Below, piece after piece: positions 16,092-25,030 of a stretch of DNA of 64,000 bases; position 1 is the first letter of the stretch; each line of letters begins with the position of its first letter. The stretch is from Acidimicrobiales bacterium (lineage in GTDB: Bacteria > Actinomycetota > Acidimicrobiia > Acidimicrobiales > SHLQ01): NCBI GenBank assembly GCA_020629635.1, contig JAHDCX010000010.1, positions 1-64,000 on the forward strand. Direction: 5' to 3'. The notes below the pieces were generated by a model. The model was not told the origin of the DNA, ran no database searches, and was given only the letters and a program-made list of their open reading frames with translations. The translations under genes were made by a program, and so were the position numbers.

Positions 16092-18697
16092 GGTGCCTTC
16101 ACCTCGCCACCTTCGAGCACGCGGAGGGCCCACTCGGCCAACGCGCTGCGGTCGATCTTGGAGTTGTGTCGACGGTCGACCGGGAGCGCTGCCACTTCGA
16201 GACAGGTCGCAACGTCCAGACCGACCGCATCAGCCACGGCTTTACGAATCTCGTCGAGACGATCGAGGCTGGACTGCTGGGGCTTCTTCGGCGCGTCGAC
16301 GACTTCCGCGATCACCACGACCACCTGGGCCCCGGGTGGGCCAACCCCGACCGCCGCCGACCGCCGGATCCCATCGAGCACATCGACGGCTCGTTCGATC
16401 GGCACCGGAGCAACCGGTCCACGCGGCGAACAGATCACATGCGCCGTTCGCCCACCGATCCACAGTTGGCCGGCGGCATCGATCGCGCCGATGTCGCCTG
16501 TCGCATGCCAACCGCCCGCAGGAGAGGCGCGGTGTGTGGTGTGCCACAACCGTTCGTAGCCGACCCGCATGTGACCGGCCTGCACCCACACCTCGCCCAG
16601 CGTTCCGGGTGCGTCGGTGATCTGACCCGTGGGTGTGCCGAGCTCGTCGAGCGGGCTCACCGTTGCGTCGACTCCGGGCGCCGGGCGCCCCACGCACACG
16701 CCGATCTCGTCAAGTCCGTCGGTGTCGAGCGATTCGAGTGCCGTCAGGTCGATGCTGGCGACCGGCAGGCATTCGGTCATGCCGTACGGCGTATGCGCTT
16801 CGGCGTTGGGGAGGACGGTGTCGATGGCCGTGCGGAGCAGGTGGGTGGGCACCGGGGCACCGGCCGACAGGAGTAGTCGGACGTGATCGAACGCGGCGCA
16901 GTCCCTGCTGTCGAGCTCGTCGATCGACTCGACGACCTTCAGGATCGCTGCGGGCGAGGCAAACACCATGGTGGCGTCGACCGCCTCGACCGCGTCGAGC
17001 AGTGTGGATGCGTCGAGCGAACCGGGAGCCGACACGTCCATGTCCGGCACCGTCGAGGTCAGGCCCATCGCTGGCCCGTACAGCGCGAATGGGGCGAACG
17101 CCGCAACGAGTGAGTCTTCGGGCGTGATGTCGTAGAGGTCGATCAGGGTCTGGACCTGGGCCCGGATTCGTTCGCCGGTGTAGCGCACGCCCTTGGAGGG
17201 CCCGGTTGACCCGGACGTGAAGACGATCGCCGCCTCGTCGGAGCCCTTCGGGGTGGGAAGCAGGGTGTCGGCGGCCCGGCGTCGGCGCAGACCGGCGAGG
17301 TCGTCCGTCGCGCCGAGGAGCCGGGCCATCGGGCTGCTGAGTGCAGAGCTCGCGATTCGACGGCCCGGCCAGCGCAACGTGCGTGCTGCCGCAAGCGCCT
17401 TTGGGATGCCGATCAGATAATCGGGGTTTGCGACGCGCATCGCCGCACTCATCCGGGTCGGGCCGAGGCCGCCATCGACGAGCACCGGTACAGCGCCCAT
17501 CCGCCAGCAGGCGTACAACGCGACGGCCAGGTCGATCCCCGGCGGCACCATCAGGGCGACTCGGTCGCCGGGAGCGATTGCCGCAACACCAAAGAGCGCC
17601 TCTGCCGTCGCCTGGACGAGGTCGTCGAGTTCGCCGAACGTGACCGAGGTGCCCGCGCCCGCCATCTCGCGAATGGCCACGCGGTCGGCGAGTGCGGGGT
17701 CGCGGAGGCGTTCGGTGAGATCGATCGGCGCAGCCGACGCGTCGGTCGCATCCGATGGCTCGGCACCTCGCGCCGCGATCCAATCGACCACGATGCTCGC
17801 CACGTCGATGTCCTCCGACACGAGATGCCCGGCGCTCGGGTGCCGGTGCACGTCGGCATGGGGGAGTCGGGACTCGAGGTCGTGGAGATAGAGGTCGGAG
17901 AACACCCGATCGCCGGCACCCCAGACGAGCAACGTCGGAAGGTCGCCCAACCCGGTCAGTCCATCGGCGATCGCGTCGAGGGTCGCCGCCGTCGGATGAT
18001 CAGATTCGAGCGGAATGTCCTCGACGAACGTGGCGATCGCTGCCCGCCGCTCGGCCGTGTCGTACGGCGCCAGATAGCCGCGTCGGACCGCAGCTGGCGT
18101 GCGCGGGTTCGACAACTCGAACATGCCGCGGAGGAAGGCGGTCGTGTCGACCGTCGCCCGCCGGAGAATCCCAGGCGTGCGCGCCGTCCGGATCACCGTC
18201 GGGGCAGAGGCGTCTGGCGGCTGGTGGACCGCCGTATTGGTGAGCACGAGCCCGACGAGGTTGATCGGTGAGTCTGTGCGGGCCAGCTCGGCCTGCAGCC
18301 AGCCGAGCGAGACCGGGCCACCCCAGTCGTGGGCCACGACCACCACGTCGCCGCTCAGCTGGAGCGCATCGGTGAGGCCAAGAAGATCCGCGATCCGGTC
18401 GGCGAGTCGCCGGGTCCGGCCGGAACGGGCGGAGTACCCCATGTCGAGCTGATCGGGCGCGATCAGGCGCACGTCGGCCGGGAGCGCAGCCGCCAGGTGC
18501 CGCCACGTGTAGGACCATGTCGGATTGCCGTGCACCGCCAGCACGGTCAGCGCGGCGTCGGTCGGGCCGTTGTCGAGCATGTGCCACCGCACGAGCTCGC
18601 CCGTGTGATCGGGCGCGTCGACGAGGCGCGACCACGACGGATCCCATCCGTCGAGATCTGCTGGTGGAAGTCGGTCCGCCGAATCCGCTGTCGTCAT
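16088..18697 (-). CDS. oleBC: OleB-OleC fusion: beta-lactone decarboxylase plus beta-lactone synthetase
   Basis: An 869-residue two-domain protein. Residues about 1-315 are an alpha/beta hydrolase of haloalkane-dehalogenase type, with nucleophile Asp124 in A-H-D-W-G-G and His291 in S-A-G-H-L. Residues about 325-869 are an AMP-dependent synthetase with T-S-G-S-T-G-P-S-K-G, T-P-Y-G-M-T-E, A-T-G-D-I-G and the terminal Lys in N-S-K-I-D-R. In olefin synthesis OleC turns the beta-hydroxy acid into a cis-beta-lactone with ATP, and OleB decarboxylates it to the cis-olefin. The fusion is known from actinobacteria such as Micrococcus. ATG at 18697 is preferred (16 nt after oleA) over 18742. Confidence 0.9.
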   Translation of the reverse strand: MTTADSADRLPPADLDGWDPSWSRLVDAPDHTGELVRWHMLDNGPTDAALTVLAVHGNPTWSYTWRHLAAALPADVRLIAPDQLDMGYSARSGRTRRLADRIADLLGLTDALQLSGDVVVVAHDWGGPVSLGWLQAELARTDSPINLVGLVLTNTAVHQPPDASAPTVIRTARTPGILRRATVDTTAFLRGMFELSNPRTPAAVRRGYLAPYDTAERRAAIATFVEDIPLESDHPTAATLDAIADGLTGLGDLPTLLVWGAGDRVFSDLYLHDLESRLPHADVHRHPSAGHLVSEDIDVASIVVDWIAARGAEPSDATDASAAPIDLTERLRDPALADRVAIREMAGAGTSVTFGELDDLVQATAEALFGVAAIAPGDRVALMVPPGIDLAVALYACWRMGAVPVLVDGGLGPTRMSAAMRVANPDYLIGIPKALAAARTLRWPGRRIASSALSSPMARLLGATDDLAGLRRRRAADTLLPTPKGSDEAAIVFTSGSTGPSKGVRYTGERIRAQVQTLIDLYDITPEDSLVAAFAPFALYGPAMGLTSTVPDMDVSAPGSLDASTLLDAVEAVDATMVFASPAAILKVVESIDELDSRDCAAFDHVRLLLSAGAPVPTHLLRTAIDTVLPNAEAHTPYGMTECLPVASIDLTALESLDTDGLDEIGVCVGRPAPGVDATVSPLDELGTPTGQITDAPGTLGEVWVQAGHMRVGYERLWHTTHRASPAGGWHATGDIGAIDAAGQLWIGGRTAHVICSPRGPVAPVPIERAVDVLDGIRRSAAVGVGPPGAQVVVVIAEVVDAPKKPQQSSLDRLDEIRKAVADAVGLDVATCLEVAALPVDRRHNSKIDRSALAEWALRVLEGGEVKAP

Positions 18698-18713
18698 GAC
18701 CGTGGCGTGTGGG

Positions 18714-19736
18714 TCACCACTCGATTTCGAGAATCGCGGCATTGATGCCCGAGCCCATGCCCTGGAACATCACGCCGTCGCCCGGCTCGAGCGAGTCCTG
18801 GACGCCCGCGAGCGTGACGGGGATCGCCGCCGGGCCGATGTTGCCGTAGGCGGGGAAGCTGCGCGGAACACGTTCGCCGTCGATCCCCAGCGTGTCGATC
18901 ACTGCCTGGGTGTGGACCTGCGACACCTGGTGAAGGATGTAGTACTTCATGTCGTACCAGCCGTCCTTGTCGCCGGCGTCCTCCCATGCGAGCTTGGCGA
19001 CCTCGGTCCCGGCTTCGAGCAGGCCGCGTGTGTCGGTCTTCATGCCATCGAGCGAGCCCACGCAGAGACGATGATGCTGCGTGGCGGCGCGGAAGAAGCC
19101 GCCCTTGACGCGGTGGCTCCCGGGGTTCTCCGATTGCCGGCCAAGCACCATCGCCGCCGACCCCGACCCGAGCGTCAGCGATGCGAAGTTCTCGAACATG
19201 TCATCGATCGTGGAGTCAGGGGCGAGGAGCTCTTCGATCGTGTTCTCGTGAATCTGACGGGTGCCTTCGCCGTCGACGATCAGCGCGTAGTCGATCTGGC
19301 CCGCGTCGATCATCGTGCCCGCGATATGGATGCCGTTGAGAAAGCCGAGGCAGGCGTTGGAGACGTCGAAGTTGCTGCAGGTCGATGGCAAACCGAGCAG
19401 GTCGTGCACCGTCACGGCGCTCGAAGGTTCGAGACGCTCCCGGCAGACGCTCGTGTCCACCATGAGCCCGATGCGAGAGCGGTCGATGCCGGACGAAACG
19501 ATCGCCTTCTCGCCAGCCATGGCGGCGGCATCCATGAACGAGACGCCATGGGGCCATTGACGCCGTTGTTCAATCCCCGCGAGGGACTGCAACAACCCCG
19601 GCTGGGTGCCGGTGCGCTCGTAGAACGGCGCCAAACGCTCGTCGATCTGATCGGACGTCACGACCTCGGGCGCATCGCACGCCTCGATCGACACGATGGC
19701 CACGTCGTCGAACCTGAAGTTGGCGTTTCCGATCAC
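18714..19736 (-). CDS. oleA: OleA thiolase-fold condensing enzyme
   Basis: A 340-residue KAS III-like thiolase. Cys129 lies in S-N-A-C-L-G-F, His269 in Y-I-L-H-Q-V and Asn299 in Y-G-N-I-G-P, the Cys/His/Asn set of OleA; Glu103 in R-L-E-P-S-S fits the Glu that OleA contributes across the dimer. OleA condenses two acyl-CoAs head to head to a beta-keto acid. GTG at 19736 is chosen because AGGAC lies 9 nt upstream; longer frames run into the divergent DUF3179 gene. First gene of the ole operon. Confidence 0.9.
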   Translation of the reverse strand: MIGNANFRFDDVAIVSIEACDAPEVVTSDQIDERLAPFYERTGTQPGLLQSLAGIEQRRQWPHGVSFMDAAAMAGEKAIVSSGIDRSRIGLMVDTSVCRERLEPSSAVTVHDLLGLPSTCSNFDVSNACLGFLNGIHIAGTMIDAGQIDYALIVDGEGTRQIHENTIEELLAPDSTIDDMFENFASLTLGSGSAAMVLGRQSENPGSHRVKGGFFRAATQHHRLCVGSLDGMKTDTRGLLEAGTEVAKLAWEDAGDKDGWYDMKYYILHQVSQVHTQAVIDTLGIDGERVPRSFPAYGNIGPAAIPVTLAGVQDSLEPGDGVMFQGMGSGINAAILEIEW

Positions 19737-19854
19737 GTTGGAAGTCCTGTCGAAAGTCGAATCCCCGCACACTAGGCGCCCACATCGGGTGATGCAGATC
19801 CCAAGCCGAACGGGATTGGCGGAACAACCGTCGGCCGTGCCGGGTTCGGTTGGC

Positions 19855-20874
19855 ATGCGAATCCGCAAGACTCGCCGGCGAGCGATCCTCGTCGTTCTCG
19901 CTCTACTGACAACGGCCTGCGGCGAAGATCTCACGACGAGCACCGTCACGTCCGACGAGACGGTCGAGCTTCGTCGAGGTGGCTGGCCGAGCGATCTGTT
20001 CGACCCGACACAAACTGGCGAGGACCTTCCCGAGGACTACCGCGAGTCGGTGCCCCGGGATGCGATCAATCCCGTGTACGACCCGAGGTTCGTGGGCCGA
20101 CAGGACGTCACCTGGCCCGACGACGAGCTCGTCATCGGGGTGGTGATCGACGGAGAAGCACGCGCCTATCCGGTGGGCTTCCTGACGTGGCGAGAGATCG
20201 TCATCGACACCCATCGCGGCATACCGACGATGGTCACGTGGTGACCGCTGTGCGGAACGGCGATGGTCCATCGTCGAGAACTCAACGGTGAGGTGCTGAC
20301 GTTCGGCAATCAGGGCGACCTGTTCGAGAACGCCATGACCTGGTTCGACCATGGCACCGGGAGCATCTGGAGCCAACCGACGGGTGAGGCGATCCTTGGC
20401 CCCCTCGCCGGTGCCACAATCGAACTGTTGCCGTCGTCGGTCGCGACGTGGCGAGAGTGGCAGACTCGCTTCCCGGAAACCCTCGCCCTCGAGACCGACA
20501 CTCGCAGCCCCAACTTCAGCATCGACGACCTCAGCGCGGTCGTCGTGCTCGACGACGACTCGGTGGCGGTCACGATCGAACGGCTACGACGAGAACGAAC
20601 CGTTGAGGTGTCACTCTCCGGGCAGCCCGTCCTCGTGGTCCTCGATCCCGTTGTCGACCGGTGGTCGGCCTGGAGCCTCCTCGACGACGAGGGTCGACGG
20701 AGAGACCTGGTCCTCGAGGGCGACCGGCTGATCGACCGGGAAACCGGGGACCGGTGGAACATTGCCTTCGGCAACTCGCTCAGCGGCCGGGACCCGCTCG
20801 AACGTGTCCCGGTCTTCTCGTCGTTCCTCGACGACTACGAACGAATCTTCCCCGACGGTGCCGTCGTCGACTGA
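19855..20874 (+). CDS. DUF3179 lipoprotein with in-frame UGA (predicted selenocysteine 130)
   Basis: A 339-residue protein if UGA at 20242-20244 is read as Sec. The N-terminus is a basic signal peptide (R-R-R) with a lipobox-like T-T-A-C, Cys22. The frame is DUF3179 on both sides of the UGA: before it I-D-G-E-A-R-A-Y-P-V, after it M-V-H-R-R, T-F-G-N-Q-G, T-G-S-I-W-S-Q and P-L-A-G. DUF3179 proteins carry a W-C-P-L-C-G motif; here it reads W-U-P-L-C-G, a TGC-to-TGA difference, with Cys133 kept. No other stop or frameshift occurs over 210 further codons. A SECIS-like hairpin follows at 20258-20276. The alternative is a recent nonsense mutation leaving a 129-residue fragment. Function of DUF3179 is unknown; a U-x-x-C site suggests thiol redox chemistry outside the membrane. 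Confidence 0.72.
20242..20276 (+). promoter_or_regulatory. UGA codon and SECIS-like hairpin in the DUF3179 gene
   Basis: The UGA is at 20242-20244. A hairpin of 8 base pairs (one G-U wobble) pairs 20258-20265 with 20269-20276 around the triloop GUC (20266-20268); if the top pair opens, the loop is GGUCC. The loop begins 21 nt after the UGA. As I recall, bacterial SECIS elements need a stem-loop with its apical loop about 16-37 nt after the UGA and a G in the first two loop positions; the E. coli fdhF loop is GGUC. All criteria are met. The same architecture recurs at 51011-51029. Confidence 0.65.
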
Positions 20875-22878
20875 CGCTCCACGCCGCTTCTTCCGCCGGC
20901 GCAACACGACGAGCAGAAGAACCAGCACGACAATGGCGGCCCCGATGGCGATGAGCAGTCGCCGGAGTCGCTGGGTGCCGAGCCGTTCGGCTTCGTCGAG
21001 CATCGCCTGAACGTTCGCGTCGGCTGCGGCGATGCCGTCTGGATCATCCGCGGCGAAGGCGGCGACGGCGTCGGGCACGAACACGTTCGGATCTGCGTCG
21101 CCGATACCCCATTGCTGATTGCGGTTGAGCGGCGTCGCAGCACGTGTCCGAACCGCCTCGACGTCGGCGATGCGTGCCAACTGCTCGTCGAGCACATCGG
21201 CGACGGCGGCAAAGTCCGGTTCGTCGAGCTCGTAGGGCGTACGTGCGGCGTCCGAGAGCGCCAGTCCGGCGTCGGCGGCTTCGTCGACCGCCGCCGCATA
21301 GGCGTCCTGGGCTTCGACGGCGGCGGCGATCGTCTCGTGGACGTCGTCGAACCGCCAGCGATCCAGCGCGAATCGAAGCTCGGCCGGCACTGCCCAGTCC
21401 GATGGTCGCTGCACGAATTCGTCGTACGCGGCTCGGGCATCGGCCCGTCGCTCGAGCTCGCCGTCATTGACGTCTCGAAGCACCCACGTTTTGAGGACCT
21501 CGACGAGCTCGTCGTCGACGTCGGCGTCGCTGCGTTCGCTCAGCAGGTCGAGGAGCCGCCGCCAGTCATCGGGCGTGGCGACCGTCTCGGCCGGTCCGTC
21601 ACCCACATAGGAGATCGTGTCTGCGTCCAAGTCCTGAATGGCTGCGGTCATCGCGTCGAAGCCCGCCGCGTCGATCAGCCGCCGGATCGTCCACCAGCTC
21701 GCGTTGTACCCATACAGCTCCTCGGCGCGGAGGTCGTCGTCGCCGAAGCTGCCGAACGGGGACTCCCATTCGATCAGAGGCTGGTGGCCCGCTTCGGCGT
21801 CTCGGGGGGTCGTCGGGAGCGGCTCGGTTGGCCAGCGCAACTCGATGAGTGCCCGATGGGCGAACTCTTCGGCGAGACCTTCGTGAATCCAGCGTCCGTC
21901 GATCAGGTCGTCGTTGAACCACGCGTGCGTCAACTCGTGCAGCATCAGCGCCTGGTCGAGTTCGCTACCCACGGAGATGCTCGTCTCGCGCGAGTCGTAC
22001 CAGCCGCCGTAGCCGTAGAAGTAGGGCACGACCGATTCGGTGATCTCGAGGCCGTTCTGATCGGGCATCTCCAGGCCGATGAGCTCCTCGAGAACGGGGA
22101 TCCCCTCGGTCACGCTCGTCCGGGCGTGGTCGATCCACGCGTCGTCGCCGGGCCACGCCTCGAGTTCGATGGACTCACCAGACACCTCGAACTCGATGGA
22201 TGTCAGCAGCTCATCGACCGAGACCGACACGTACGACTGGAACATGTTCAGGTCGGTGCCGTCCGGCGGCGAGTAGATGCGGATGTCGCCTTCGCTCGTC
22301 ACGATGTCGAGGTCGTCGCCGAAGACCTCGACGGACGCACGCCGCGGTACCTCGACCCGGATCGTGCCGACGCCGGGGTCCGTGAACGAATACACCGGGA
22401 AGGCGTAGTACGCGCCATTGGTCAAGAAGACCGCGTCGGGATCTCGGGGATCACCCACGGGCAACGAGTAGCTGAGGGTGAACGTTCGGCTCTGGCCACT
22501 CTCGAGGTTCGACGGAAGTCGTGCGGTCAGCAGTTCGAAGACCTCGTCGCCCTCGAGCGGTTCGAGCGACGGCGTCAGGTTGCGGCCCCGACTCGTCACC
22601 CGAAGGTCGGTCGCCCCGACGGGTACGAGGTTGAAGAACGTGTCGAAGTACGTGAAGTAGATCGTGTTGCCGCGCGTGTAGCTCGTGGTCGTGTTGGTCA
22701 TCGTGGCTGTCACCTCGACCCGGACGACCCCGTCCTCAGCTCGGAAGACGACGTCTTCCCGGTAGGCGAGCCCGTCGGTTTGGGCGCCCAGTGGCGACGG
22801 CGTGGTCGCTCCCGCCGGTTGGGCCAGCCCAACCACCATCATCAGTGCCGCCAGCGCGACGGCCACACAACGCGCCAT
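20611..22878 (-). CDS. Membrane-anchored HExxH metallopeptidase
   Basis: A 755-residue exported protein. A signal peptide covers about 1-24, then a beta-rich N-terminal region. A zinc-peptidase site H-E-L-T-H is at 314-318, with W-I-H-E-G-L-A-E-E-F following (Glu about 333 or 337), resembling gluzincin/M1-type enzymes. A single membrane segment (about 640-660) followed by R-R-R-K-K-R-R gives type I topology. The last about 87 residues lie antisense to the DUF3179 gene; no minus-strand stop occurs before 20611. A tail this composition-biased suggests loss of an original stop just after the anchor. Start ATG at 22878; upstream in-frame starts lie in the phosphatase gene. Confidence 0.8.
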   Translation of the reverse strand: MARCVAVALAALMMVVGLAQPAGATTPSPLGAQTDGLAYREDVVFRAEDGVVRVEVTATMTNTTTSYTRGNTIYFTYFDTFFNLVPVGATDLRVTSRGRNLTPSLEPLEGDEVFELLTARLPSNLESGQSRTFTLSYSLPVGDPRDPDAVFLTNGAYYAFPVYSFTDPGVGTIRVEVPRRASVEVFGDDLDIVTSEGDIRIYSPPDGTDLNMFQSYVSVSVDELLTSIEFEVSGESIELEAWPGDDAWIDHARTSVTEGIPVLEELIGLEMPDQNGLEITESVVPYFYGYGGWYDSRETSISVGSELDQALMLHELTHAWFNDDLIDGRWIHEGLAEEFAHRALIELRWPTEPLPTTPRDAEAGHQPLIEWESPFGSFGDDDLRAEELYGYNASWWTIRRLIDAAGFDAMTAAIQDLDADTISYVGDGPAETVATPDDWRRLLDLLSERSDADVDDELVEVLKTWVLRDVNDGELERRADARAAYDEFVQRPSDWAVPAELRFALDRWRFDDVHETIAAAVEAQDAYAAAVDEAADAGLALSDAARTPYELDEPDFAAVADVLDEQLARIADVEAVRTRAATPLNRNQQWGIGDADPNVFVPDAVAAFAADDPDGIAAADANVQAMLDEAERLGTQRLRRLLIAIGAAIVVLVLLLVVLRRRKKRRGASVDDGTVGEDSFVVVEERREDRDTFERVPAAERVAEGNVPPVPGFPVDQPVALEDQVSPSTLVVEEAPGRPPVDNGIEDHEDGLPGE

Positions 22879-22910
22879 GGTGGTATAGACGGCAGCCGAG
22901 AGGGGTCGCC

Positions 22911-23507
22911 TTACGGTTCGATCGACCCGCTCGTGCAGCTCTGGTTGAGCACGCGCAGGACGCGGTCTTCTCGTTTCACGCCGAGGACGGTGACCGTTGC
23001 GGTCGCGAGCACGAATCGGCGTCCCTCCGAAGCGTCGAGGTCGAGCCATCGGGCGATGAGTACGGACAGCAGGTGGCCGTGAGCAAAGACGATCACGGGG
23101 CCGTTCGCTGCCGCCGCCACGAGTCGCTCGATCGCCCGATCAGCGCGCACCCCGACGTCGACCGCGGACTCTCCGAGACCGGTCGGGTCGGTCCACTTGT
23201 TCCAGCCAGGGAGGTCTTGTCGAATGTCGACGGTCCGGCGGCCCTCGAACTCGCCGTAGTCCCATTCGATGAGGTCGTCGTCGATGACGAGGTCGTCGCC
23301 GTATCCCGCGAGGTCGGCCGTCTCCCGCGCCCGCGACAGCGGCGAAGCGAAATGAGCGACGAAGGGCCAACCGCTCAACGTCGGTGCGACCATGGACGCT
23401 TCGGTCCGCCCGCGTTCGGTCAGTGAAATATCGGTGCGTCCGGTGTGTTGACCGGTGACGCTCCACTCGGTTTCGCCGTGACGAACCAGGACGATCTGGG
23501 TTTCCAT
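22911..23507 (-). CDS. Histidine phosphatase (phosphoglycerate-mutase-like)
   Basis: A 198-residue protein with the branch-1 signature L-V-R-H-G-E-T-E-W near residues 7-15, a second Arg in S-P-L-S-R-A-R-E-T, and the distal His in F-A-H-G-H. These residues form the phospho-histidine site of the superfamily. Members range from phosphoglycerate mutase to broad phosphatases; the substrate is not readable here. ATG at 23507. It lies 32 nt upstream of the metallopeptidase on the same strand and may be co-transcribed with it. Confidence 0.88.
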   Translation of the reverse strand: METQIVLVRHGETEWSVTGQHTGRTDISLTERGRTEASMVAPTLSGWPFVAHFASPLSRARETADLAGYGDDLVIDDDLIEWDYGEFEGRRTVDIRQDLPGWNKWTDPTGLGESAVDVGVRADRAIERLVAAAANGPVIVFAHGHLLSVLIARWLDLDASEGRRFVLATATVTVLGVKREDRVLRVLNQSCTSGSIEP

Positions 23508-23554
23508 GTTTCGAATCGTGCCAGTGTCGGGCGGGCCCGGCCACTGGCAGATCG

Positions 23555-25030
23555 TCAGGAGTCGATCAGCTCATCTGCACCGGCCCACGTGGCGTGCGTG
23601 CCCGACGTGATGCGTTCGGGGAGCCGGATCCGAGCGACCTCCCCTGCGGCGGGATCGGCGGCGTCCCAGATGACGCAGTGTGATTGATCCGACCGCAGAT
23701 CCGAAGTGAACGTGATCAACCAGCCGTCGTCCTCGGCGACCGCTCCGGGGCGAGGCGCCATCACGGTCTCGGAGTTGAACACGCCGGATTCGAGTCGCAC
23801 CGTCGTTTCCGTTCCGGTCCCGAGATCGTGCTTGATCAGCCCCTCGAAGCCGAACCAGCCGTGGCAGGGGAGCGCGTTGAAGCTGTAACGATTCTTCACG
23901 CCGGCACGCGTCTGGTTGATCATGCCGAACTCCATGGTCGTGTCCGACAGCCGTCCTTCGATGGTCGCCCCGGTCCGGAGATTGAACCGCCAGCGATGAG
24001 CGCGGGGCTTCATGCGGTGCATGTCGAGGTAGCGGAACATGAGGTCTTCGAGTGAGTCGCCGGGTTCTGGGTCGGGTGCCGGTTCGTCCTCGAAGAAGCC
24101 GTCGAGCACGATCTCGTCGCCCTCTTCCCACGCGTTGATCCAGTGCAGCACGAAGGTGGGATCGCCCTCGAACCAGCGGATGTCGTCGGCATTTCCCCGC
24201 CGGGGGATGACCGCAAACCGGCTCGCCATGTCCCGATGGAAGCGGGGGGCGTAGTACCCCGCCTCGAGCGCACCGGGGTCCCAGAAGAGCGGGAAGTCGT
24301 TGAGGATCGCGTAGTTCTCGGTGAAGGCCATGTCGTGGGGGAGCCGCGGGCCGGGAAGCGGAATTGGTGTGTAGTGGACGAGCTCCCCATGGCGATCGAC
24401 CACGCCGTAGTGCATGAAGGGGGCCTCGGTCGAGTAGTTGAAGAACAGCAGCTCGCCAGTGCGCGGATCGACCTTGGTGTGTGCTGACACCCCGTCTGCC
24501 GGGAAGGCTCCGCCCCACGTCTCCACGCCGTCGGGTTCGAGCGTGACGGGATCGAGTCGGTAGAGGTCGCCGCACTGATAGAAGCTCGACAGGGCCCGAC
24601 CTCGGTGGACGACCACATCGGTGCTCGACGAGTCCTTCATCATCGTCCGGGCGCCCCAGCCGTGGTCGACGCGGGTCTTGTGGGGCGGCTCGGCGAGACC
24701 GGCCCACAGCGCCTCGCCGGCGTCCTGTTCGGCGAGGAGTCCCGACGTGCGCACGAAACGATTGCGGTAGACGGCCTCGCCGTTGGAGAAGGCGATCGCG
24801 TGGAGCATGCCGTCGCCGTCGAAGGGGTGATAGCGGCCGATCGACGGCATGAGCGGGTTCTCGGTGTTGCGGAGGTAGACGCCGTCGAGGCCCTCGGGGA
24901 TCTCGCCCGTGACCTCGAGATCCCAGGCGTCGTATTCGGTGTCCTGGGGTTTCCACGCCCCGGTCCGGTAGCGGTGATCGTCGTCACCCGGCAGGGTCGA
25001 GACGAACGGGCGTTGCGACTGCACCTTCAT
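23555..25030 (-). CDS. Carotenoid/stilbene cleavage oxygenase
   Basis: A 491-residue RPE65/carotenoid-oxygenase family protein. The four iron-binding His residues can be matched to S-A-H-T-K (about 184), P-H-D-M-A (about 231), L-H-W-I-N (about 297) and T-H-A-T-W near the C-terminus. The family cleaves conjugated double bonds of carotenoids, apocarotenoids or lignin-derived stilbenes with O2. ATG at 25030 overlaps the upstream thiolase stop by 4 nt (ATGA), so they form an operon. The CoA-enzyme neighbours would favour a degradative role over pigment synthesis; that is inference. Confidence 0.9.
   Translation of the reverse strand: MKVQSQRPFVSTLPGDDDHRYRTGAWKPQDTEYDAWDLEVTGEIPEGLDGVYLRNTENPLMPSIGRYHPFDGDGMLHAIAFSNGEAVYRNRFVRTSGLLAEQDAGEALWAGLAEPPHKTRVDHGWGARTMMKDSSSTDVVVHRGRALSSFYQCGDLYRLDPVTLEPDGVETWGGAFPADGVSAHTKVDPRTGELLFFNYSTEAPFMHYGVVDRHGELVHYTPIPLPGPRLPHDMAFTENYAILNDFPLFWDPGALEAGYYAPRFHRDMASRFAVIPRRGNADDIRWFEGDPTFVLHWINAWEEGDEIVLDGFFEDEPAPDPEPGDSLEDLMFRYLDMHRMKPRAHRWRFNLRTGATIEGRLSDTTMEFGMINQTRAGVKNRYSFNALPCHGWFGFEGLIKHDLGTGTETTVRLESGVFNSETVMAPRPGAVAEDDGWLITFTSDLRSDQSHCVIWDAADPAAGEVARIRLPERITSGTHATWAGADELIDS

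Noticed and set aside
20263-20874. Separate 203-residue gene starting at ATG 20263
   Set aside because: This is the second half of the DUF3179 frame; the conserved P-L-C-G lies before that ATG, and the ATG falls inside the predicted SECIS stem.
23571-24956. 461-residue Arg-rich minus-strand frame
   Set aside because: Shadow of the carotenoid oxygenase gene in another frame; no motifs and typical high-GC antisense or alternate-frame composition.
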